Positions 1 to 12,800 of a DNA stretch of 64,000 nt are shown in pieces (the stretch's first letter is position 1; each line of letters begins with the position of its first letter). Location of the stretch: positions 13,459,001 through 13,523,000 of the forward strand of contig WPIO01000001.1 in assembly GCA_009760855.2 (NCBI GenBank), read 5' to 3'. The notes under the pieces were generated by a model. The model saw only the letters and a program-made list of their open reading frames with translations, was not told where the DNA came from and did no database searches. A program made the position numbers and the translations under genes. The stretch is from Cristatella mucedo (lineage: Eukaryota > Bryozoa > Phylactolaemata > Cristatellidae).

Positions 1-420
1 CAGAGCCAATTTTGAGTGTCAGCCTTTCCAATCTCTGAATCACACTGGGTTTGCCCATAACAAGTAAGTTAGTTTTATCATCGTTTAGTTTTAGAAAATT
101 TGCTGCCATCCATGTGAGGATGTCATCAATGCATGCAGCTAGTGAGTTTAGAGAATTTGAGGTGCTCGAAGGCTCGGAGGGATCAAAGCAAAGGTACAAC
201 TGAGTGTCATCCGCATAGAAGTGAAAGCCTAGATTGTGCTTGGCGATCACATCAGCAAGAGGCATGGTATAAACCGTGAAAAGAACCGGCCGTAGCACTG
301 AGCCCTGAGGTACTCAATATTTCAGAGGTACTTCAGATGATCTTTGTCCATTCACGTGAATACTCTGGAGTCTCCCACTGAGATAGGACCTGAACCACTG
401 CAGAGCAGTGCCAGTGATGT
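1..420 (-). mobile_element. LINE-A (CR1/L2-like) fragment, reverse transcriptase core
   Basis: Read on the minus strand it encodes the RT palm region, with [12 protein letters not shown]-like sequence and [10 protein letters not shown]-x-A-N-F-x-K-L-N-D-D-K-T. It is the same family as the copy at 7.97-9.87 kb. It runs off the window edge and breaks off at 420, so it is 5'-truncated and non-functional. Confidence 0.85.
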
Positions 421-1800
421 TGTAAACCAAGTTCCAATGCGATCCCACATACTGCTATATCGTCTTCTATGCTCGCCTCTATCGCACCATTTCGCATGCC
501 TCTAGACCAACTAATAACGCATGCACAACAATTCATGAAAAAAATCCTGCCCTTTTAGTAAAGAAGGTGTGCTTTTTTGTTTGGAGCTGCTAGATAAAAA
601 CACTGCTGGTGGGTCCTGCTGACTGGTATGCTGTCCTAGCCCTGCAAAGTGCTGCAATGACAGTATTGGGTTAATCGGCAAGAATTGCACGTGAGCCACT
701 CATACCTGTACACGATCAATGATGCTCGTAACTTCCAGTAGTTGAAACTCGTCTGCATGTGCTTGCATAAGCTGCTACAGCAGAGCCCATGTGGCAGGGA
801 TTTATCGGAGAACTTTTTCGAGGGCATCATTGCCTGAATACGAAAATATATACCTGTTAATCCCTATTTAGGCAGTTACGAATGCTTTTTTCAGGAAATA
901 GGGATGGCTAGCCATCATAGTGCACTGGATGATCGAATTCATCAAACAAGTACTTTACTGATGTTGGTTTTGCTCAAGCAACTCGGATTTGTATGATCAA
1001 TTTTTCTGCACGGCAGTCGTTATATTTGACCACAAGATAACGACCCTGAGCATACTGCCTAGCCAGTAAATTACCTTTTTGACAAATGTGTGAATCTAAT
1101 GCACTGGCCTATTCAATCGCCTGGTGCGAACCTATAGAATGTATATGGGGCGATGTTGACTTACGGTTTAGGTAGGGCTGTTCGGCATACATTAGAAACC
1201 GACCATTTATATTAAATTCGGGGTCTGTGGAATATGCTACATCAGAAGAGACAACATAGAAACTTGTGACCTCTATGTCTAGCCAGATAAGGGTGGTCAT
1301 AAAGAATCGTGTTGGGGCACTGTCCCACAAGGGGCATACATACCGACAGCATATGTATTTGTATTTGAGCTGTCAATAAATATTTTCACATGCTGCATGC
1401 AAGTTCAGTATGCCTTACATCAAAGAAAATCCTCTTATTACCCGAACAGAGGAGGAGCCAAAGTAGCCTCTACAGCTGCAGTGATAATGCAAGTATTTTT
1501 GTGACTGAATGTTTTAATATTAAATTGTTAAGCATTCTTCAATATAAGCTCAAAGCTGAGCTATTTCATCCTGAGCAGCCTCGATCCTGCTACAGCACTT
1601 TGGTTTCTACCACTTTTCTTCGTTCGTGCAACATTTTGTAGCTTCATTTTTCAGTTCGTTCCCAAACGATTGTCAGTCAATAAACCTGCTCTTTAGGTTA
1701 ATTCGAAATAAAATATGCAATAACATCAATGCTGCCACAATTTCCTCTGTTGTATGACAGGTTTTTATTCTATAATAGCAATACTATTAGGTCATTTGTA
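420..1800. other. no recognisable feature
   Basis: Only short open frames without family resemblance. No repeat matching elsewhere in the window was recognised. It may contain intron of the TRPM gene if upstream exons continue further left. Confidence 0.4.
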
Positions 1801-1804
1801 TAGC

Positions 1805-1925
1805 ATAAAAGGAGAACTAAATCTCTATCCATGTGCTATACAACTCGGCTAGAGAAGCAAAGTGTATTATTATTATTACTAAGGGAGGGTAAATGGCATA
1901 TGTGCTATTATTATTAGACAAGCAA
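1805..1925 (-). mobile_element. variant LINE tail (LINE-A-related), copy 1
   Basis: Contains taaatctctatccatgtgct, then ctcggctagagaag, an ATT run and a segment ending aaatggcatatgtg. The same order recurs at 17905-18070. The first part resembles the LINE-A terminal hairpin (minus orientation); the rest is a different 3' extension, so this is probably a related but distinct retroelement. Confidence 0.45.
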
Positions 1926-2036
1926 GCAAAAGCACAAGACTATCTTGCTTAGGACAGCATAAAAAAGATCACCAGAAGTTACTCAGTACAGCTGGTTAGT
2001 AGGACCCCTGGTTCGTGAGATGCACTTAATCATGAA

Positions 2037-2348
2037 TTGATAAGCACACAAAGCAGCTCTCTTGCTGCATGTATTGCTGTCATTTGCACATGGATGACAG
2101 CAAACTTTCTCAAATTGAATGACGATACAACCAACTTACTAGTTATGGGCAAACGAAGTGTGACTCAGAAATTGGAAAACTTAATCCTCTATATTGGCTC
2201 TGCTAGTTTACCTCCTGTTGCATCTGTACGAAATCTAAGTGCCTAGTTCCAAAATGACCCATCCCTAAACGACCACATCAGCTACAAAATCAAGTCGGCC
2301 TTCTTTCAGATACGTAGTGTTGCAAAAATTTGGGCTAGCTTAGAGAGG
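2037..2348 (+). mobile_element. LINE-A fragment, RT thumb region
   Basis: Encodes SSLAACIAVICTWMTANFLK followed by LNDDTTNLLVMGKRS, then after a stop QNDPSLNDHISYKIKSAFFQ. These match the LINE-A copy at 8.85-9.15 kb. Broken by at least one stop and truncated at both ends. Confidence 0.85.
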
Positions 2349-2355
2349 GATCCTG

Positions 2356-2532
2356 CATTGGTGAGCGGTGATGGCACACTAGGTAAGTTGGCTGCTTTTC
2401 TCCTCCTCTCCGAGGTCGTGGGTTCGAATCCTGCAGTGGGCATCCTTTATTGCAGCTTCAAGCAGCAGTGATAGCTGTAGGGGCTCTTCTGTAGCTATAT
2501 AAAATAGGCTGTAGAATCAGCTAGAATTGTTA
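2356..2532 (+). mobile_element. SINE-A copy (tRNA-derived)
   Basis: The B-box-like GGTTCGAATCC is embedded in gaggtcgtgggttcgaatcctgcagtgggc. A shared body (tgatagctgtaggggctcttctg) and end (aatcagctaga) follow. The same arrangement occurs at 4.5, 41.0, 41.3, 53.0, 53.4, 58.8 and 60.4 kb. Confidence 0.75.
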
Positions 2533-2560
2533 TACATTCAGATTCGTCGATGCATTTGAT

Positions 2561-2965
2561 GGACCAGGCCGTGGGCTCGAGCCCTGTGGTATATTTGAAA
2601 CACCTGAGTAGAGATTGTTGAGATCGTGATGTAAGAATGCATACCCCAGCCTATGGGAGTGCCGTGCCTAAATGTTGTCTGCTGGTGCTAGGCTGCAGGG
2701 CCTTCCTGACCTTGACTAACCAATCGGAACGCAGCATTCCTGCTGCTAGTTTCTAGCAAGGACGCTAGCCAATCGGAGCACAGAGTTCTTGAGCCCCAGG
2801 CGACAATAAGCCCCAGTTAGCTGTAACCTCTGCCAGGCTGCAGTTGATTATTAAACGTTGTTGAGTTTGGTTGTGTGGGAGTGCCGTTTGCTGTTAAGAA
2901 TGTGCACACTCACACTTCACAACAAGATTAAGTTCTCTTAGGGTACTATACAAATGAATTATATT
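2561..2965 (+). mobile_element. SINE-B copy split by an LTR
   Basis: The left half (gtgggctcgagccctgtggt to cctgagtagagat) and the right half (agattaagttctcttagggt to the AT-rich end) are contiguous in other SINE-B copies, for example at 44035-44166. They are separated here by the solo LTR at 2616-2924, flanked by AGAT on both sides. Confidence 0.8.
2616..2924 (+). mobile_element. solo LTR of an LTR retrotransposon, 309 bp
   Basis: Begins TGTTG and ends CAACA (perfect inverted termini), with a 4-bp target duplication AGAT at 2612-2615 and 2925-2928. It interrupts SINE-B at a point where uninterrupted copies read gtagagattaag. It contains two CCAAT-box-like ccaatcgg motifs and a ttattaaa AT-rich block. 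No internal region or primer site follows, which fits a solo LTR from recombination. Strand is arbitrary. Confidence 0.75.
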
Positions 2966-3767
2966 TTTATATGTTTTATTTTGTAATGGTGTGACACAAC
3001 TTCTACAGAATGTCTTAAAAAACGTGGCTATGACATTAGCCCATAGAGTTCAGGAGCAGTCAAAAGCAGCTGGTTTCTAGTGTCTGTCTATTGTAAACAA
3101 ACCAAGGTGGTAAAATGTGCCCTTGGCCACTGATATTGCTCACAATATTCGGCTCCTATCTCAAAATAGTATTTTGTTGGCCTGCCTCCTAAGAGACTAC
3201 AACATTTTATGAATGTTTAGTGAGTCTCAAGCTAAGTACTTTTTGCATCCGAGTATTATTTTGCATCCGAGATTATTACAAAGTTAGAGCCTAGTGCAAG
3301 CTTTATACAAAAGAATGCCTTTTCATATACGTATGTATGCATAATATATCTGTAATGTACTTTGTCACAAAATATTTATATGTACACACTATACTGTATG
3401 TAACTTGTATAAAAATTTGTGATCATTATATAATCAGATACAAAATTATTAACATCAAGACTCACCACTAATTACAAATGTTTGCAATCTCAGGTGGCAG
3501 GCTTGGCTATGAAGGAACATGTATAGATGTGCATGCACATTGTAGCATAAAATGTGAAATATGCTGCATGCCGGTATATAGTTTTAGGACCAATGGCTCC
3601 TTATTGCTGATATATGATCTTGCTTTGTAACAATGAAGGGGTGCTGTCTGATTCGTACTATATTGTTCCATGCTCTTGCCAACCTTTTGACACGGTCCCT
3701 GATGTAATGAATGGTGAAAACAGGCAGTTCGCGTTGTCATTCAATTTATCTTTTATTGCCTCCATAG
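2965..3767. other. sequence upstream of the first visible TRPM exon, no feature
   Basis: AT-rich sequence with short open frames only. No TRPM exon preceding the ITVF segment was recognisable here. Confidence 0.4.
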
Positions 3768-3837
3768 ATTACAGTATTTCGTATGGGTGAACAAGTAGAA
3801 GACATTGACCTTGCTATATTGACAGCATTGTTCAAAA
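3768..3837 (+). CDS. TRPM exon: melastatin repeat, [20 protein letters not shown] segment
   Basis: The acceptor is ctccatag and the donor is gtaagt. The exon encodes 23 codons plus one base. The peptide starts ITVFRMGEQ and continues [12 protein letters not shown], a hallmark of the melastatin homology region before the LALAW motif. It is the first recognisable exon in the window. The previous exon should lie upstream, because nothing matching the preceding TRPM sequence was found in 1-3767. Confidence 0.9.
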
Positions 3838-6800
3838 GTAAGTTCACATGGCAGTTTAATGAATGCTGATGCTTTTGGAAATTGGTCAAGTTGATGCTGC
3901 ACATTTGACTCTGCTGAGCTTGCTATGTTCCTGCAAGGCCACAGCTAGTTGCATAACCGCATAAGCACTGCGTGAGTTAGCAAATGATGTCATGGAAAGA
4001 TTTGTTAAATGTACTCTGTGATCATGCACTGTAACTATCTTTCTTTGCTTAGGTCACAATATGAGTGCACCACAACAGCTGAGCCTTGCTCTTGCATGGG
4101 ACCGTGTGGACCTTGCCCGAAATCACATCTTTGCATGCAGGCAAGAGTGGCCGGTAGGCAAGCTAGTCTGTGTTCATAAGAAGCTGTTGTGCTGTTGTTT
4201 TTAAGATCTTTCAGTCATTTAAATTTATTATCCAAATACTGCAGCACATCTGTGGTGTGCGTAAGTTATTTAAATAGCCCTCTGTTTGGCATGTTCCTGA
4301 TTGTGGCTTTCATAAGATCTGCATAAACTCCGGCGACACTTGTTGGCTGCAAGTACTGCAGCAGTAGTTCAGGGTTTGCCTGATAGGCAGCTGTAGCATG
4401 TGAGTGTACTGGTGGTTTTTGACCGTGAGTTGATGAAATGAGAAAACACCAGTATTATTACTGTGGATTGGTCTGATTCGTGGCGATGGCCCCTGAATCT
4501 AAGCTCAGGGGTAAGGCACTCGCTCTTCACGACCCAGGTCGTGGGTGGGACTCTTGCAGTTGGCAAGTGGGCAATCCTTGATTGCCCACTGCATGCTGTG
4601 GTGATAGCCGTTAAGGCTCTTCTGCCACTATATAAATGAGGCTGTGAAATCAGCTAACCTTTATCAGGTAGTAGAAAAAATAATGCAGCAGTAGAGAGTA
4701 ATCGATTGAGCAAGGAAAAGATAGAGAGTGAGATAATAAAATAATTCATTTATATAGCGATTTAGAGAGAAGAAATATGTACATATGTACAACAAAATCA
4801 ATCCGATCTGTGGTCTGCTGGTAAGTCGGTCGTAAAAGAGTGGTGAAAGGTGTGACCAATAGAATAATATCTAGAGAAACTAGGATTTTATATGTCGTAA
4901 GAAGACATCTATCAGAACCTTTAGTGAAAGTGCACCATGTATCTTACTATGGCATGAGTGAGAAAGCACACCTTAGTACTGTGAGTACTGTGGTCAACCT
5001 GCAACGAATGGTTTAATAGCATTGAGTAGAAACCTACTGAAACGGCTGTAGGTTAGGTGGCAGTTGACAGCAATGGTCTACTTCATGCTCAAACGGAGCA
5101 GTAGCCACAGTCAAAGTACCTTTTGTGTCCATATTATTCTATGACCAGGCACATTTTGACGACTCTGTGGCCAATTAATGGCATTTTAAAATCACAGTTG
5201 GGAATGCCATCTTGCACCAACTTCCAAGTAAACGTAGGTAATGCAAATTGCATGACTCTTTTTAACGGCCACATGTCAGTAGAAAATTATATTACTAGCC
5301 GGATTCACATTTGAGATTACATGTTGCAAAATCGAGGATATTGTGAATATACTACTGGACTACTAGGACGGCTCAAAATTAGTTTCCCGAGTTACACATC
5401 GATTCAAATATTCTAGTATCTAGTAAAACTTTTGTCATTATATTATAGAAAATCCTCATCATGAACGACTTCGATGTGGTTCGATCACTTATTGACTGCG
5501 CTTACATTCTTCCACTAAAGAATAATTGATATATGATCGCTAAGCTCTGCAATAACTTCAATGAAGCTCATATGTAATCATATCTGCTATGATTCAGGAT
5601 GGCTCTCTAGAACAGGTGATGATGGACGCACTGATGCACGATCGCGTGGAATTTGTTCAGCTTCTGCTTGATAAAGGTATCAACATTACACATTTCCTCA
5701 CCGTTGGACGGCTGGAAGAGTTGTACAATACGGTATGATTTCTACAATTAGCCTATAAGAGTAGGCAGCTCTCTGGGTTAGGTTCTGCTGCTTGTGCAGT
5801 CTGGCTTGTGCCACCTGCATGGCAGCCTATGCATTGAATCGCATGCAACCTCCTTAAATCACACTGGTATAAGCTTTTCTCATTTAATTTAAGAAATTTG
5901 GACAAACAACTACTTTGTACATGATGCTGCAAGGTGTACGAAAGGTGAGCTTGCACATTTTTTTAAATCGATTTCTACCAATTCTTGTGCCAGCCCTCTA
6001 GCACTTGCTGCTGCTGGTGTTTGGTAACCAAGGTCACAGACCTTCGTCATCTTTGCAGAATAAGGTGCTCGGTGCTCGTGTGACACTGCTAGAAGTTGGG
6101 CTTATTATAAACAGGCTCATGGGAGGTGCCTACCGGTCAAACTACTCCCGGAAGAAATTTAAGAATGTCTACCAAGAAATTACGAAGCTTGCTTGTGCTG
6201 CATTCCCTCTGTCGGTAGGTTGCAGCTGAACTGGTGTCTATGCTTAGGAGCCTATTGTATGGTCTGTTATGGTATCATTACTGAGTTTTTTATTTTCGAT
6301 TTTTCTTTGCAAAAGCCACGTTTTAACGAAGCCGACCACTTGAGTCATGAGTTCGAGTATCCCTTCAGCGAACTGATGGTGTGGGCAGTGCTTCTGAAGC
6401 GTCAGGCGATGGCCAAATTCATGTGGCAACAACAGGAAGAAGCGCTAGCCAAGGTACAGAATATTCGCTAGGCCCAGTGCCTGCACATCTTGTCAAGTCA
6501 TTCTACCATTCAGTGCATGAGCCGCTGCAAAATCTAGAGGAGGCTGGTGAGGGGTAATCACCAGTAGACTTTTGATACCTGTGTGCTCTCATTGTGGTTT
6601 TGTTTATGTATACCCCAGTCTTTGACAGCACCTAAGTGTTGTTATCTGCCAGTACTAGGCTGGGTGGCCCTCCCGACCACCGGCTAGCCAATCGGAGCAC
6701 ATCTAGGCGTTGGCAATAGCGCCAACGAATCAGAGCGCAGCGTTCCGGTACCTCAGACGAGAGAAGATGACGTACACTGTCGGTAGTTCCGAACCCGCCC

Positions 6801-9800
6801 GACAGCTGGCAGCAGTTTGTGGTACATGGATGTCTCCCACGGATGCCGTCAATGCATGGATTTGGGCAAGACTGCCGAGTCATCCACCGGACTGCCGAGT
6901 TATCGTCCACCCTTCCACCACTCGAGAGCTTGCGGCTGCTTAGGCAGTCTGAGACTCATAGGGTCTCTGCTCAGTGCTCGATGGCTGCTGTGTCATGTTC
7001 CCTTATAGCGAGAATAATCAATAGGGCCAGTAGCTGGCTGTACTGAGAAAGAGCCTCGTGGCTCTCTTGTGGCAAGATGTTAGTAGCCTCAGGAACCAGC
7101 TCACCTAGATCATGAACCTCCGTGCATATCAGCTTGACGAAAAATTTAACTAGCTCCTTAGTTTTGTCTCGGCTTGATTATTGTAATTTCATTTTGGCTG
7201 GGCTACCAAAAAAAGTCACTAGGCCACTGCAAATGGCTATGAATATGGCTGCAAGGCTAGTTTGCAAATCCTTGAGGTTTGACCACGTGTCTCCCTTAGT
7301 AAAAGAGCTAGGATGATAGCTAGTTGTTCAACGGATACAGAGCAAAGTTCTTACCCTGAGCCACAATGCCCACCACGGCTTAGCTCCTCTATACCTAGCT
7401 GAACTGCTGTACCAGTTTCAGCCTCCTCGTGCCCTCAGGTCCTGTATGGACAATACATTAACTGTTCCATTCTTCCACTTAAAGACTATTGGTGACAGAA
7501 GCTTTAGCTCTGCAGGTCATAGACTGTGGAACTCGCTTCCACGATTCTTATACAACAACAACTACTTTCCTGCTGCCGACTATGGCACATTCTTTTCAGC
7601 CATCCTGAGCTTCTACTTCCATGCTACTCACTACCTTAACTGGTCTCCTGACTCTGCTATGGTTCCCACTTTTTCTTTGGTGCGTGAGGTGAAGTCTGTT
7701 GGCTACCAAATGCGTACCGAGAGCCGCTTAGGCTGTGAGTTTGCTATACAAAACTCTATAGTGTAACACCGACATAATCTTTGTGGCTTTGTAGAGTTAC
7801 AGACGGAGATACAGCTCCAACAGAAGTATGATATAAATGATCCTGTGAGCAGCTTGAAGCCCTTTTATAGCGCAAACACTACCATGTCTTGTCAGTTTTG
7901 TTCATTTTATCTTTGCGAATGCGTTGGAACATTCGTCCACGGACTGACTTATGTGACCCACGATCATTTGTAGGAATCTTGCCTTATGAAGCAAGTCATG
8001 TGCTTGTCAGAAGCGATGGCTTGGCCCTTGGTTCCTGGCTGCACCTCAGTGTCTGCATTTAAGCAGGTCACTAGTGATCTAGTCCTAAAGTTCGTATCAC
8101 AATCAAAGAAGACAACAAGCCCTCTGGACCCTATTCCCACTGTCCTGCTCCTACGTTGCATTGATCTGCTGCTGCCATGCATAAGTAACATCATTAATAT
8201 GTCATTAGCCTCAGGTCATGTCCCAGCACCTTTCAAAAAAGCTGTAGTCAGGCCTCTTCTCAAGAAAGCAACACTAGACCAAGAGAACTTGAGCAACTAC
8301 CGCCCAGTCTCCCTTCTACCATTCCTATCAAAGACACTGGAACAAGTCGTGGCAGGCCAGCTGAACTCATATATCGAAACCTCACACTTTGCTAGTAGGT
8401 TCCAGTCTGGCTTTAGAGCCAATCACTCCCACAGAGTCAGCATTGCTTAGGGTATACAACGACCTACTTAGGAATGCAGACATGGGTAGAGTGTCTCTGC
8501 TTGTTTTGCTCGATCTTTCGGCAGCTTTTGATACCATCGATCACAAAGTTCTTCTAGAGCACCTCTCATCTGGCCTGGGCATCACTGGCACTGCTCTGCA
8601 GTGGTTCAGGTCCTATCTCAGTGGGAGACTCCAGAGTATTGACGTGAATAGACAAAGATCATCTGAAGTACCTCTAAAATATGGAGTACCTCAGGAATCC
8701 ATGCTAGGTCCAGTTCTTTTCATGGTTTGTACTCTCCCTTTTGCTGATGGGCTTGTCAAGCACAATCTAGGCTTTCACTTCTATGCGGATGACACTCAGT
8801 TGTACCTTTGCTTTGATCCCTCCCAGCCTTCGAGCACCTCAAATTCTCTCAACTCACTTGCTGCATGCATTGATGACATCCGCACATGAATGGCAGCAAA
8901 TTTTATACAACTAAACGATGACAAAACTAACTTACTAGTTATGGGCGAACCCAGTGTGATTCAAAGATTGGAAAGGCTGACGCTCAAAATTGGCTTGGCC
9001 AGCATATCTCCTGTTGAATCAGCTCGAAATCTAGGTGTCATATTCCAAAGCGACCTCACGTTAGACGACCAAATCAGCTCCACAGTCAAATCTGCCTATT
9101 TTCAGCTTCATGACATTGCTAAAATTCGGGCTTGTTTAGATAAGGATACCACGTCTAAGTTGGTCCATGCATTCGTGACATCTCGTCTCGACTTCTGCAA
9201 CTCACTGCTTACTGGCCTACCAGCATGTGCGATCAGGCGATTGCAGCTGGTGCAAAACTCTGCAGCTAGGCTTGTCTGTCGTGAGTGTTGCAGTTGCCAC
9301 ATTACTCCACTTCTCGCCGACCTGCACTGGCTACCAGTCAAGCAACGGATTGAATTCAAGGTTTTGTCGCTCACTTTTAGGTCCCTTCATTCTATGGCAC
9401 CAGCCTATCTTTCCGACATACTCCCCCATCAGGCCAAGCATCGTACCACCTGCTTTTCGGAATCCAACAGTTTAGAAAAATACCTCGTTTGGAGATCGTG
9501 CATTTAGTTCGTATGCTCCCAAAGCCTGGAACTCCCTCCCGACCTGCGTCAGTACATCCCCTGACCTGACCACATTTAAAAGGAACTTAAAAACACACTT
9601 GTTTAGGACAGCATTTGGTGGGTCCCTGTGATTCGTCCTTGATGTGCTTATGCGTGCTGACACAGTGCATGCTGCCACTAACCACATTTGCATGCTGACC
9701 CTGTGCATGTCACCCCTAACCATGTTATTCATTTTGATTGTTTTTCAAGCATGATTTTACTCACCTATCAATTGCATTTCCCTTTGCAGCAAATGTAAAG

Positions 9801-12800
9801 CGCCTAGAGAGAGATTGAGTTCTCTGAGGGCGCTTTATCAAGTGCATTATTATTATTATTATTATTATGGCTCGTGTGATAGTTTTGACTGGTAGCAATG
9901 ATCTGTGCTCTTAAATCTACATAAACTGCCATGCTGCCCTGAGCTTGATATATCAAAAAGTGAGGCAGGACAAGACAGTGGAAATGGCTTTTAATATTTA
10001 CATGTTTAGGCACTCATAGCAAGCAAACTATACAAATCGTTGTACAAAGAGGCACTGGAAGATGCACTCATCGACAACGTTGTAGCCGTGGAGCTCATGA
10101 AGCACTCAAGGTTTGTAGTAAGTCCAGACGTGTTCCCGGAATCTTGGCTCTGCTACTAACAGTGGTCTGGTGGCTGGTATATTGCAGCCAGATGAAATTT
10201 TTCTGAAAAAGACGTGCTCTGTCGATTGCCTAGGTAACAATAGCTGTCTAGTGATGTTACTGATTTTTTTTGCACCTGTCCTTACCGTACTGTGGTATTA
10301 CCGATATTTCTGGTATTGCTGAAGATCTAAGTACTGTAAGCTCTCACACTTTCGAAGCTGCAGCTACTAGGCTGCTATCAGATGTTTTCGGACTTCTCTT
10401 ACACAGCAGCTTTCTGGCATGTCAAATATATTGCACAGCAGAATGCTGCAATATGTATGGTTTCTCCAGAGAGTTTCAGAAACTAGCACTGGATTTCCTC
10501 GACTACGTGCACAAGCAGGATGCTAGCCTTGCTCGGCAACTACTTACGTATGAATTGAAGAACTGGAGTGGGCAGACGTGCCTCAGCCTGGCGAATAGCT
10601 GCAGCATTCGCGACTTCATCACGCATAGCTGCTGTCAGAACCTCATCACCGACATGTGGATGGGTGGACTGCAGATGAATAAAAACCACAACGCAAAGGT
10701 ACTTGGTAATGCAGTAGGTCCTCTTTCTACTTTGGCCCTGGCAATTAATGTGTCACTTTTTGTATTCTGCCATTTGCAATAGCTGCAATTATTACGATGC
10801 AGTGGGTGTATCAAGTTGTTGATTGGGTTGGCAAAGGCATGACACTGGACACCATCCTGTCCATATGTGCAGGTCTTCTTGGCCGTTCTGCTGCCTCCTT
10901 TCATCCCGATGCTTGGCTACAAGAGCCAGAGCGAGCTGCAGCTCATGCCGCAGACGGCAGAAGAGCACATGCAGAATCTACAGCGGACGTACGAGTCAGC
11001 GCAAAGTGGCATTCGCAGCAAAATTAGCGATGCCACCGAGCAGGACTCTAACAGCATTGGCTTGCATGGTAGTCAGGCAGGCTTCGATGGAGGCAAGACC
11101 CAGGATTGGGTAAATGTTGCTGCTGCTATCTTGCTCTGTGAAATCAGCAGCTCGAAAGAGCTTATAACTCATTTGTATGTATGCCGGTTCAGGCCACTGG
11201 TCTTTCACAGTCTAACAGGGTGCTGCTTTTATTGCTTCCTGTACTCTTTTTTAGGGTGCATTACATTTAACCGGAACATAGGGCACTGAGCAGTATGTGA
11301 TCTGCATTTCTCATCGAACCACTTATCTGCATGTTTGGGATTGATATTAATTGAAGCACCTGCCTCTATGATGCCATGCTACGAGAAGAGATCTCGAGGC
11401 GCTGTGAAACTGTTGATTCGTCCCGTCAATGGCTGCCCTTACTAAATGCCGTCGTGTCAGATCAATTTGCAAGAGAATTAGTGATCTGAGAAATATCACA
11501 GACCTTACATATATTGAGCTTGTACCTTGCCACCTACTGGGTTTTCATTTAGTCATCAGTTATACTCCCAATAACTAACTAAAAAAATGCAGCTTTAAAG
11601 TTTAATGAGAAAGAAAGTCTACTGAAATTTCAAGTCAAATTTTAAGTTCTGCAAACAAATAGAAGTGTACAGTATGTACCACTATCTTGTATCTATTGCT
11701 ACAACAACAAATGCCAGCACGATTTAGCGACATTGGTAGATGTCAAACATGTTTCTTTTGATGAGAAATTGGTTGTTAGCTCTTTATCTCTCTGAATGTA
11801 GAGGAGTTGCTGTGCAAGATAAGCGGCATCTTGTGTCGTTTTGGGTACTGGAGCTTTGGCGGGGTCCTTGGACAGTTGCCTTGGATATAATAGCTTTGCT
11901 TGCCCTTTGTTCTTGGACACTGCCTGTACACACCAGGGCTTTGACCACTTGCAGCTCCAAGAGCTGCAGAAGCTTAGCATGGTCTACGGCTGTGAGCTAT
12001 TGCCTAATGTATGTTGGAACAGCCTAAACTCATCTAAACCTCACAAAAAAGCTTCTCACTCAAGCTTTCTTAGGATTGCCGTAATGCAACTTCCTCTACT
12101 TTCTTCTATTGCAGCAGGAGGTGTATTACGATTTAGAGGCTCCGAATATCGTAACCTGGAGGTCTGTTATTGCAATGGTAAGCACACTCACTAACCTCTG
12201 CTGCAGTGCTTAAAGTTACTCTTGAAGCTGTGTCCAAGCCTTACCTTATTACTTCGGGTATGCAGTGTTCACCATGATTAGTTTTTGGATAAATTGTTCG
12301 TGATAGGAAAGACCCTCAGACTCTATACCTAGAAAACACGAGTCTGTTCGTTTTGCACAATCCACAGGAAAAATATTGAAGATGGGTTGCTATTAGTTTT
12401 CACATCCAAATGTTATGCTCATCTGGAGGGGTCATCACATGTTGTTGCATGCATCTGGCAGGAAAACACTAACCTGTTGTCACAGGCACGAAGTGCCTGT
12501 ACTATCTCAGCTACCGTCTATCGCTGGTAGGTGGTGAGGTCGTGACAGTGTAGCCTGGCCAAGACCTAGACCAGCCGGGCAAGAGCATACAGTACTACCG
12601 GTAACAATGTATAAGCTTGCTGAGGTTTGTAGGTGGGCATACAGCCGGGTATAGGCTGTCCAGCCTGCCTACGGTCGGTTCAGCTGCTGCTTGGCCGTGG
12701 ACTGATTCGCGACTCACAGGCATTTCCAAACTGCGGGTCTGAACTTGTAGTTCCTAGCCAGGCGGTTTGTTCAACTGGTAACTCACCAGGGTGTGCTACT

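Noticed and set aside
10270-10469. Upstream part of the 170-codon frame containing a TRPM exon
   Set aside because: Only the part after the acceptor at 10469 matches TRPM; the preceding residues are intron read-through.
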